A stretch of 20,844 nucleotides of DNA, from the NCBI GenBank assembly GCA_030824255.1, contig JAVBYB010000053.1, forward strand, positions 1 through 20,844. Direction: 5' to 3'. Shown here piece by piece: positions 1-6,219 of this stretch. Both the position numbers and the translations under genes were made by a program. Source of the stretch: a bacterium (GTDB taxonomy: Bacteria > Pseudomonadota > Alphaproteobacteria > Caulobacterales > Hyphomonadaceae). The notes beneath the pieces were generated by a model. It had not been told where the DNA came from. It worked only from the letters and a program-made list of their open reading frames with translations, and did no database searches. Position 1 is the stretch's first letter. Each line of letters starts with the position of its first letter.

Positions 1-2
1 GC

Positions 3-263
3 CCCTATCTGAAGCATGGGACGATTAACGCGAACATCCCACGCGGCGCAGACCCGGCCTCGATCACGCTTGAACAGGCGATCGAGCTGGTAGACGCCCG
101 CGCTGCCGCTGCCCCCTCGACGAAGTCGAAAGGCAAGAAGCCTGCTAAGAAGGCTGCGGCCAAATCCACTGGAGAAACAAAATCAACGACCACGAAGAAG
201 GCCGCGGCCAAAAAGGCGCCGGCAAAAGCCAAGACCGCGAAGGCCAAAAAAGAAGAGGCATGA
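3..263 (+). CDS. topA: DNA topoisomerase I, C-terminal end (partial)
   Basis: This is the last 86 codons of a gene that begins before the window. The frame opens with PYLKHGTINANIPRGADP and then TLEQAIELVDA, which matches the last repeat of the C-terminal domain of alphaproteobacterial topoisomerase I, the enzyme that relaxes negatively supercoiled DNA through a 5'-phosphotyrosine intermediate. None of the catalytic core is visible. After about residue 37 of the fragment the chain becomes an almost pure Lys/Ala/Thr tail (repeats such as KKAAAKKAPAKAK), a nonspecific DNA-binding extension common in this group. The TGA stop overlaps the rnr ATG (ATGA at 260-263), so the two are probably co-transcribed and translationally coupled. 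Identification is from recognised sequence similarity only. Confidence 0.88.
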   Translation, partial: PYLKHGTINANIPRGADPASITLEQAIELVDARAAAAPSTKSKGKKPAKKAAAKSTGETKSTTTKKAAAKKAPAKAKTAKAKKEEA

Positions 264-2611
264 GCCGGCCGCCGCGCGACAACACCGCACCGCCAACGCG
301 CGAGATGGTCCTCGACTATCTCGAGAAGAACCCTCAACTCGGCGCGAAGCGCGACATCGCGCGCGGGCTGGATGTTGCAACCGAGCACAAGCCCGAGCTG
401 CGCCGCATCCTTAATGAGCTGGAAGCGGAAGGCGCGCTGGTGCGCACCGGCAAACGCGCGTTCTCGCCAGCCGAAATGCCGCCGCCGACCAGCATCGTGC
501 GCTTCGAGCGCGTCGACCGCGATGGCGAGCTGATCGGCCGCGCCATGGGCAAGGAAGGCCCGTTCGGACCGGACATCATGTTTGCGGGCCCATCCGGCGC
601 GAACCATCGCAAGGGCGGACGCCCGCTGGCGCTGGGCGTCGGCGAGCGCGCGCTTTGCAAGATCGAAAAGGGCCGTGACGGCATCTGGCGTGCACGCGCC
701 ATCAAGAAAATCGACGCCCTGCCGGAAACGTCACTGATCGGCGTCTATCGCGCCAACCGCCATGGCGGCACGGTGGAGCCGACCTCCCGCAAGGAAAAAT
801 CCGAGTTCATCGTCGAGAAAGCCGATGCGCGTGACGCGCGCGATGGCGATCTCGTGCGCATTCAGGCGCGTCCTGCGCGCGGCTATGGCCCGCGTCGCGC
901 CAGCGTTGTGGAAGTGCTGGGGCGTCTGGACGATCCCCGCGCGGCTTCCATCATCGCGATGCACACCCATGGCGTGCCGGACGAATTCCCCGAGCAGGTG
1001 ATCGAGGAGGCCAGCAAGGCCAAACCCGCGCAATCGCCGCGCGAAGACCTTACGCGCATTCCGCTGATCACCATCGACCCGGAAGACGCGCGCGACCATG
1101 ACGACGCTGTCTATGCCGAAGCCGATGGCCATGGCGGCTGGCGTGTCATCATCGCCATCGCCGATGTCGCAGCCTATGTGCGGGTCGGCTCTGCGCTGGA
1201 CCGCGAAGCATATCGTCGCGGCAACTCGACCTACTTCCCGGATCGCGTGTCGCCCATGCTGCCGGAGCATCTTTCGGCGGATCTCTGTTCGCTTCGTGAG
1301 GGCGAGCTTCGCGAGACGTTTGCGGTCGAGATTTTCTTCAACGCTGGCGGCCACAAGACAAAGCACCGTTTCATCCGGGGCAAGATGCGTTCCGCCGCGA
1401 AGCTGTCCTACGGCCAGGCGCAAAATGCGATCGACGGCAATCCCGACGACAAGACGGGGCCTTTGCTGGAAGGTGTGCTGAAGCCTCTATGGGCGGCCTA
1501 CCGCGCAGTCTCCCAGGCGCGCAACAGCCGCGCGCCGCTGGACCTCGACCTCCCGGAGCGCCGCGTGCGCATCGGCGAAGATGGCAAGATCGCGTCGATC
1601 AGCCTGCGTGAGCGTTTCGATGCTCACCGCCTGATCGAGGAGTTCATGATCCAGGCGAACGTTTGCGCTGCCGAGACGCTGGAATCCAAGCGTACGCCGC
1701 TGGTCTATCGCGTGCACGAGGAGCCGAGCGAAGAGAAGGTCAACACACTCGCCACCTTCCTGCCGACCATCGGTCTGAAATGGACGCGCGGCGAGACGAT
1801 CACGGGCGCGCGTTTCAACAAGCTTCTGGGTGACGTGAAGGGTTCGGAGAACGAGCCGCTGGTCAACGAGATGGTGCTGCGCACGCAGGCGCAGGCGCGC
1901 TACGCGGACGAAAACCTCGGCCACTTTGGCCTGAACCTCACGAAGTATGCGCACTTCACCTCGCCCATCCGCCGCTATTCAGATCTCATCGTTCACCGCG
2001 CGCTTATCCGCGCGCTGGGGCTCGGACCGGACGGCATGAACGATCAGGATGCGGTGCGTCTCGAAGAGATGGCCGAGCATGTCACCATGACGGAGCGCCG
2101 ATCCATGGCGGCCGAGCGCGAGGCCACGGATCGCTATCTCGCGATCTACATGGCCGACCGCGTCGGTGCGATCTTCGACGGCCGAATTGCGGGCGTTAAC
2201 CGCGCCGGCCTGTTCGTGCGTCTCGCCGAGAATGGCGCTGATGGTTTTGTTCCGGCATCCCGCCTGTCCGAAGAATACTGGATCCATGACGAGGCCAGCG
2301 CTGCCATGGTCGCCCAACGATCTGGCCTTCGCTACGAGATGGGGATGACGGTACAGGTGAAGCTGATGGAGACGGCGCCGGTTACCGGCGGTCTGCTGTT
2401 CTCCATCCAGTCTCCGCCCAAGCCTCGCCGTACGGATCTGAAACCACCTACCCGCGATGCAGAATATCGCGGACCGCGCAGCGGGCCCGCGCGGAAACGC
2501 CCGACTGACGGCGGCGGTCGTCCGCCAAACATCCGGCATTCGACCAAGAAAGGTCCGGGCGGCGGCGGGCAGGCTAGCTACGGCAAGAACAAGAAGAAAA
2601 AGGGCCGGTAG
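260..2611 (+). CDS. rnr: Ribonuclease R
   Basis: 783-residue processive 3'-5' exoribonuclease of the RNB family, which degrades structured RNA, mRNA fragments and rRNA in the cytoplasm. Order of parts: a winged-helix-like N-terminus (about residues 12-70, ending LRRILNELEAEGALVRTGKR); cold-shock/OB domains; the RNB core with IDPEDARDHDDA at 272-283, whose clustered aspartates bind the catalytic metals; HFTSPIRRYSDLIVH near 563-577; an S1 domain from about 635 (GRIAGVNRAGLFVRL); and a basic, Gly/Pro/Lys-rich tail after about 722 ending in KKKKGR. Length is normal for RNase R. The ATG lies in the topA stop (ATGA), with a purine-rich GAAGAGG just upstream, which fixes the start. A Nudix gene follows after 65 bases. 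Function is secure from the motifs. Confidence 0.97.
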   Translation: MSRPPRDNTAPPTREMVLDYLEKNPQLGAKRDIARGLDVATEHKPELRRILNELEAEGALVRTGKRAFSPAEMPPPTSIVRFERVDRDGELIGRAMGKEGPFGPDIMFAGPSGANHRKGGRPLALGVGERALCKIEKGRDGIWRARAIKKIDALPETSLIGVYRANRHGGTVEPTSRKEKSEFIVEKADARDARDGDLVRIQARPARGYGPRRASVVEVLGRLDDPRAASIIAMHTHGVPDEFPEQVIEEASKAKPAQSPREDLTRIPLITIDPEDARDHDDAVYAEADGHGGWRVIIAIADVAAYVRVGSALDREAYRRGNSTYFPDRVSPMLPEHLSADLCSLREGELRETFAVEIFFNAGGHKTKHRFIRGKMRSAAKLSYGQAQNAIDGNPDDKTGPLLEGVLKPLWAAYRAVSQARNSRAPLDLDLPERRVRIGEDGKIASISLRERFDAHRLIEEFMIQANVCAAETLESKRTPLVYRVHEEPSEEKVNTLATFLPTIGLKWTRGETITGARFNKLLGDVKGSENEPLVNEMVLRTQAQARYADENLGHFGLNLTKYAHFTSPIRRYSDLIVHRALIRALGLGPDGMNDQDAVRLEEMAEHVTMTERRSMAAEREATDRYLAIYMADRVGAIFDGRIAGVNRAGLFVRLAENGADGFVPASRLSEEYWIHDEASAAMVAQRSGLRYEMGMTVQVKLMETAPVTGGLLFSIQSPPKPRRTDLKPPTRDAEYRGPRSGPARKRPTDGGGRPPNIRHSTKKGPGGGGQASYGKNKKKKGR

Positions 2612-2676
2612 GCGAGGAAGGGGCCTCTCCCACCGCCCGTTGACCGCCGCCCGCCTCTGGTCCAACGCTGCGACAG

Positions 2677-3456
2677 ATGACCAGCGCCTTCGATCCCGAT
2701 GACGATCCCGCACAGGTGGCGGCCGCGAAAGCTGCCGCAGCGAAAAGCCTGAGCGAGGATGACCTGCTGCGGGAAGACCCGGCAAACCTGGTCGCCGACC
2801 CCGCTGTTCCGCGCGATGCGGCGACGCTGATCCTCTATCGTTTCACGGCCGATGGCCCGCGCATCCTGATGGGATGCCGCTCATCCGGCCACGACTTCAT
2901 GCCGAACAAGTACGTCTTCCCCGGCGGCCGTGTGGATGAGGAGGACGAACTGGCGCCGTCCCTCTCCGAACTGGCAGCCGAGGAACAGCGCATGCTGGAG
3001 ATCGGCGCGGCACGGGCGGTTCGCGCCTTCCCGCTCACGGCGGTGCGCGAGATGTTCGAGGAAACAGGGCTGCTGGTGGGCCACAGCGCCAAGGACGTCG
3101 CCGGCGTTCCAGCGTCGTGGGCGGACTATTACGGGCATGGGGTGGCGCCATCCCTCGCTGGCTTCCGCTTTGTCGGCCGGGCCATCACCCCGCCGATGCG
3201 CCACAAGCGGTTCGACGCACGCTTCTTCATGGCAAATGCTGACGAGGCGCTGGTGGATGATCGCGCGCCGGCGGACAGCCGCGAGTTGGCGGACCTGCGC
3301 TGGTTCACGCTCGCCGAAGCGGCGGAGCTGGACCTGCCGAATGTCACCCGCTTCGTTATCTCTGAAGTTGAAGCGCGGCTGGTTGGGAAGAGCGAGGAAC
3401 GCCCCTTCCATCTCTACTGGACGCAGGCTGGCCATGTGCGCGAGCGCATCGGCTAG
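2677..3456 (+). CDS. Nudix hydrolase with an insertion in the Nudix box region
   Basis: 259-residue Nudix-superfamily protein, expected to hydrolyse a nucleoside diphosphate linked to another group, possibly a CoA or nucleotide-sugar derivative. FPGGRVDEED lies at 81-90 and REMFEETGLLVG at 124-135; together they supply the Gly, Arg and metal-binding Glu residues of the Nudix box. The two halves are separated by about 30 extra residues (an acidic/Ala-rich stretch), an arrangement known in the NUDT19-like branch. The first 30 residues are Ala/Asp-rich and probably disordered. No strong ribosome-binding site precedes the ATG, so the start is less certain than the frame. It follows rnr on the same strand, and its TAG overlaps the stop of the convergent gene within CTAG. 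The substrate cannot be told from sequence. Confidence 0.9.
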   Translation: MTSAFDPDDDPAQVAAAKAAAAKSLSEDDLLREDPANLVADPAVPRDAATLILYRFTADGPRILMGCRSSGHDFMPNKYVFPGGRVDEEDELAPSLSELAAEEQRMLEIGAARAVRAFPLTAVREMFEETGLLVGHSAKDVAGVPASWADYYGHGVAPSLAGFRFVGRAITPPMRHKRFDARFFMANADEALVDDRAPADSRELADLRWFTLAEAAELDLPNVTRFVISEVEARLVGKSEERPFHLYWTQAGHVRERIG

Positions 3457-3989
3457 ATGACAGCCAGAAACAGCGCCTCTTCGTAATCGCCGCCGAAATC
3501 CACGCGCATGATCTCCGTATACGGGACCTCGCGCAGCCATTCCTCCCATTCGCCATCGCGCGTGATGTGAGCAAGATCAACGGCCTCGGCGCCAATCTCG
3601 ACCACCTTCCCTATGAAACACTCGTAGCGCATCTCTTCGGATGGCACGTGCAGGGTGATGACGGGAAAGGCCTTGGCAGAGCTTTCGATGATGGTCTGGA
3701 GCGAAGTGAGGTCCACCGGCGCCTGCGTCGCGCGGACGGCCCCACGGGCCTCCAGCGCACGCTCCAGGAACTCGGCGTGCTCTGCGGGCGCAACGCCGGT
3801 GACGTCCGCATAGCGCATACAGGCCATGCCATCGAAGCGAGCGTTGCGCAGCACCAGCTCCATCACGAAATAGGAGCGACCGGTCGCCACGATGTAGCCG
3901 ATGTTGCCTTCCTCATCGAACGCATCGCGCACGACTTGCACAAGCTGGCCGCTGGCTTTCGCCGCGCGTATTTCCTTCGAGAAAGCCAA
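3453..3989 (-). CDS. Conserved hypothetical protein, 178 residues
   Basis: Soluble, acidic protein that I do not recognise. It has no signal peptide or membrane segment. The chain alternates predicted strands and helices (VVRDAFDEEGNIGYIVATGRSYFVMELV near the start, then a C-terminus rich in acidic and aromatic residues ending ALFLAVI). The start is a TTG, chosen because AGGGGA lies four bases upstream and overlaps the TAG of the DUF2269 gene; no ATG fits the frame nearby. This makes it the third gene of a minus-strand operon after the SDR/DoxX and DUF2269 genes, and probably translationally linked to them. The stop shares CTAG with the stop of the convergent Nudix gene, leaving no room for a terminator between the two operons. 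Confidence 0.75.
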   Translation of the reverse strand: MAFSKEIRAAKASGQLVQVVRDAFDEEGNIGYIVATGRSYFVMELVLRNARFDGMACMRYADVTGVAPAEHAEFLERALEARGAVRATQAPVDLTSLQTIIESSAKAFPVITLHVPSEEMRYECFIGKVVEIGAEAVDLAHITRDGEWEEWLREVPYTEIMRVDFGGDYEEALFLAVI

Positions 3990-3997
3990 ATCGTCCC

Positions 3998-4477
3998 CTA
4001 ACCGAACAATCCCACGGGTCGCGTCACCATCAGCCAGACAATCGCCAGGGCGGCGATGAAGGCCGGGAAGCCAGCCACGAACCAGATCCGATAGAGCCTG
4101 TGATAGCGTTCCGGCAGGGCCTCGCCAGAGGCAGACGCAGTTCGCGCCATGTCACGCAACTGATGCTGGATCCAGACCACCGGAAGCCAGAACACGCCGA
4201 CAAGGACGTAGAGGCCGAGAGAGGCGACGATCCACCCTTCGCTCATTCGCCAGCCGATCTCCATGGCCAGCAACGCGCCGGTGATGGGCTGCAAGACAAC
4301 GGCAGTGGCGGTGAACAGCCAATCAGCGATCACCACAGTTCCAGCGACATGCGCGATCACGCGGGTGTCTTTCGTGCGCTGGGCCATCACCATGAAGAAG
4401 GCGATGCCCGCACCCGTGCCCAGCAGGACACAGGCGCCGATGACATGCGCCCAGCGAAGCAGGTGGATCCACTCCAT
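3998..4477 (-). CDS. DUF2269-family integral membrane protein
   Basis: 159-residue protein with four predicted membrane helices (about 8-30, 45-70, 84-104 and 131-151). It resembles the DUF2269 family: a conserved W-A-H near the start (LLRWAHVIGACVLLGTGAGIAF) and D/W-containing second helix (IADWLFTATAVVLQPITG). The family's function is unknown; members are often found beside SDR/DoxX-type proteins. The ATG overlaps the TGA of the upstream SDR/DoxX gene (ATGA at 4476-4479 read on the minus strand), so translation is very likely coupled, and its own TAG overlaps the ribosome-binding site of the next gene. I infer that the three products work together at the inner membrane, perhaps in redox or quinone metabolism, but nothing in the sequence proves this. 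Confidence 0.85.
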   Translation of the reverse strand: MEWIHLLRWAHVIGACVLLGTGAGIAFFMVMAQRTKDTRVIAHVAGTVVIADWLFTATAVVLQPITGALLAMEIGWRMSEGWIVASLGLYVLVGVFWLPVVWIQHQLRDMARTASASGEALPERYHRLYRIWFVAGFPAFIAALAIVWLMVTRPVGLFG

Positions 4478-5772
4478 CAGCGTTCCTCCATCAGTGCGGC
4501 AACGGCGAGCGCAAGCGCAATGGCCGGGAAGACCTTCACGTATGGCCCCAGCGGATCAGCCCAGATGCCGGGTGCCAGGATCGTGCCGCCGACGAGATAG
4601 CCGAGCGACACGACGATCGACGCCCACGCGGCTGGCCTCACCCATCTGCGCCACAGCAGGCCGAAGCCGATGGCAAGGTCGGCCAGGATACCGGCGCTTA
4701 CAAACCAGTCGGCAGCCTGCTCACCCGTGCGGAATACGATGACGCCCTCCGCCACTTCGCGCTGCCATAAACCAATGAGCCCGCTGGCGATCCAGAAACC
4801 GGACAGGGTGAGCAGGAGGATCGGGAAAACCAGTTGCGCGCGGCCAAATGTGCGCTCCTGCGCGCCAGCGGGAAGCGCGAGCAGGGTCTCCTCGAGTGTT
4901 TTGAGAGGGAAGCCTCCCGCGTCGCGCCACGCTGTGGGATCGCCCGTCACGCCTGCCTCAAGCGCTCGCAGCGCGGTCGTGCGCAAGGGCGAGCGCCAAC
5001 CGAGCCAGCCGGCGAGATCGGCGAGACGGCCGAGCGCATAGCCCAACCATTTCGGCAGAGGCACGCGCCACAGCGCATCGTCGCGCCCCGTCCACCGCCG
5101 CATGGCCTTCAGAACCTCACCCAGTGCATGAGGCTCGTCTTCGACGAGATCGTAGTCGCGACGCGATGGGACGTCGCCGGCGAGCACAACGCAGACGGCG
5201 CGGGCTACGTCCGCCCCGCTGACGGTCTGCATCTTCGCGTGCTGCATGAAGATGGGCTGGACCAGCGGGAAGGCGGCCAGCATCCGCAACAGCGTCGTAC
5301 CGCCATAGGACCCCGCCGCGATGACAAGGCCGGGCTTCAGGATCGTCCAGTCGAGATTGCTCGCCCGCACGGCGGCGTCACCGGCCGCCTTGGTCGACAG
5401 AAAGGCCGTAGTCGCCTCCAGCGTCGCGCCGGGCGCTGAGACCTGCACGAAGTGCTTCACGCCCCGCCGCTCGCATTCGGCGACAAGCGCTTGGATTGCC
5501 ATGTCGTGGACTGCCCTCAGATCGTCCTTCGGGCCATCCTGCAGGGCGCCCGCGGCGTTTACCACGGCGTCGATAGGTAACAGATGGCTGTTCCAGTCCT
5601 CCGCGCGGAGCATCCGGCGCAGGTCTCCGTGATTCCAGCTCAGGCCGGGCGCCAGCCGCCGCCCAGTCTCCGGCGAACGGCCGAATCCGACAGGCTTGTG
5701 TCCGGCGAGGGCCAGCGCCCGCATGATTTCCAGCCCGATGAGGCCGTATCCGCCCAGAACCAGTACGCGCAT
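4477..5772 (-). CDS. Atypical SDR-family NAD(P)-binding protein fused to a DoxX-like membrane domain
   Basis: 431-residue fusion. Residues 1-300 form a Rossmann domain of the NAD(P)H-binding, NDUFA9/YbjT-like atypical SDR type: GGYGLIG at 7-13 is the dinucleotide-binding glycine motif, NAAGA at 72-76 and ILKPGLV at 144-150 are also typical. The usual catalytic Tyr-x3-Lys appears as Phe124-x3-Lys128, so classical SDR dehydrogenase chemistry is doubtful. Residues about 313-427 contain four membrane helices resembling DoxX-like/DUF4166-associated domains. The ATG has AGGGG directly upstream. It heads an operon with the DUF2269 protein (ATGA overlap) and a 178-residue unknown. A possible role is a membrane-anchored cofactor-binding or quinone-related protein. 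The domain call is firm and the function is open. Confidence 0.88.
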   Translation of the reverse strand: MRVLVLGGYGLIGLEIMRALALAGHKPVGFGRSPETGRRLAPGLSWNHGDLRRMLRAEDWNSHLLPIDAVVNAAGALQDGPKDDLRAVHDMAIQALVAECERRGVKHFVQVSAPGATLEATTAFLSTKAAGDAAVRASNLDWTILKPGLVIAAGSYGGTTLLRMLAAFPLVQPIFMQHAKMQTVSGADVARAVCVVLAGDVPSRRDYDLVEDEPHALGEVLKAMRRWTGRDDALWRVPLPKWLGYALGRLADLAGWLGWRSPLRTTALRALEAGVTGDPTAWRDAGGFPLKTLEETLLALPAGAQERTFGRAQLVFPILLLTLSGFWIASGLIGLWQREVAEGVIVFRTGEQAADWFVSAGILADLAIGFGLLWRRWVRPAAWASIVVSLGYLVGGTILAPGIWADPLGPYVKVFPAIALALAVAALMEER

Positions 5773-5792
5773 CCCCTGCCCCGCCTTGAGAT

Positions 5793-5816
5793 AAAATCAT
5801 TGTTTCCAATGTTTTA
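5793..5816. promoter_or_regulatory. AT-rich dyad in the divergent SDR/rpmG promoter region
   Basis: CATTG (5798-5802), TTTC, CAATG (5807-5811) is a perfect inverted repeat. It extends outward through A/T pairs on both sides with a single T-T mismatch. It lies about 20-45 bases upstream of the SDR/DoxX start on the minus strand and just upstream of the rpmG -35 element. It stands out as AT-rich in a GC-rich genome. It could be a repressor operator, or part of the minus-strand promoter core. Which protein would bind is unknown. Confidence 0.35.
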
Positions 5817-5838
5817 ACCCGAGTCCACAGACTCCGGC

Positions 5839-5867
5839 TTGACTTCGGACGCCCGCGCCTGTCTAAG
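5839..5867 (+). promoter_or_regulatory. Sigma-70-type promoter of rpmG
   Basis: TTGACT (5839-5844) and TCTAAG (5862-5867) are separated by exactly 17 bases. The -35 matches the consensus at five of six positions and the -10 at four of six. It lies about 50 bases upstream of the rpmG ATG and points in the right direction, which fits a highly expressed ribosomal protein gene. Confidence 0.6.
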
Positions 5868-5916
5868 CACGCTTCCGAATTTCCCACCCGTTACACAGAC
5901 CAGTTCGAGAACGACC

Positions 5917-6084
5917 ATGGCCAAGCCGACCACCATCAAGATCCGCCTGAACTCGTCGGCCGACACGGGCTTCTTCTACGTCACGAAGAAGAACCCCCGC
6001 ACGCAGACCGAGAAGCTCGTCCTGAAGAAGTACGACCCGGTCGTTCGCAAGCACGTCGACTTCAAAGAAGGCAAGATCAAGTAA
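5917..6084 (+). CDS. rpmG: 50S ribosomal protein L33
   Basis: 55-residue basic protein beginning [20 protein letters not shown] and containing YVTKKNPRT and LVLKKYDP, the standard L33 sequence of Alphaproteobacteria. It is part of the large ribosomal subunit near the E site. It has no cysteines, so it is the zinc-independent (C-) form. An in-frame start at 5839 would add 26 residues overlapping the promoter; the ATG at 5917 gives the normal family length and N-terminus, so I use it. It is a single-gene unit with its own promoter (5839-5867) and terminator (6108-6144). It lies close to rnr and topA, as often seen in this class. Confidence 0.97.
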   Translation: MAKPTTIKIRLNSSADTGFFYVTKKNPRTQTEKLVLKKYDPVVRKHVDFKEGKIK

Positions 6085-6107
6085 GCCATCCTGGATCGCA
6101 GGAGTTC

Positions 6108-6144
6108 AAAAGGCCCGGAGCGATGCTCCGGGCCTTTTTGTTTT
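6108..6144 (+). terminator. Rho-independent terminator of rpmG, possibly bidirectional
   Basis: AGGCCCGGAGC (6111-6121) pairs with GCTCCGGGCCT (6125-6135) across a GAT loop, followed by TTTTTGTTTT on the plus strand. A-T pairs extend the stem outward. It lies 24 bases after the rpmG stop. On the minus strand the same hairpin is followed by a short run of T, so it could also stop transcripts from the PQQ dehydrogenase gene that arrive from the right. Confidence 0.92.
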
Positions 6145-6179
6145 GTCTGCCTGATTGGTGGGCCTGTCCGGGGCCGCCT

Positions 6180-6207
6180 GCCGGTCTGAGGCTTGCCCCA
6201 GACCGGC
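6180..6207 (-). terminator. Hairpin just after the PQQ dehydrogenase stop
   Basis: GCCGGTCTG (6180-6188) pairs with CAGACCGGC (6199-6207) around a 10-base loop, a perfect 9-bp stem 12 bases past the stop codon at 6220-6222. No T-run follows on the minus strand. It may protect the 3' end or act together with the rpmG terminator hairpin downstream, rather than end transcription alone. Confidence 0.4.
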
Positions 6208-6219
6208 CTGACGACTGTC

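Noticed and set aside
731..1423. Minus-strand 230-codon frame inside rnr
   Set aside because: Fully within the RNB domain of RNase R on the other strand.
5839..5916. In-frame N-terminal extension of rpmG
   Set aside because: It would overlap the promoter and give an abnormal length for L33.
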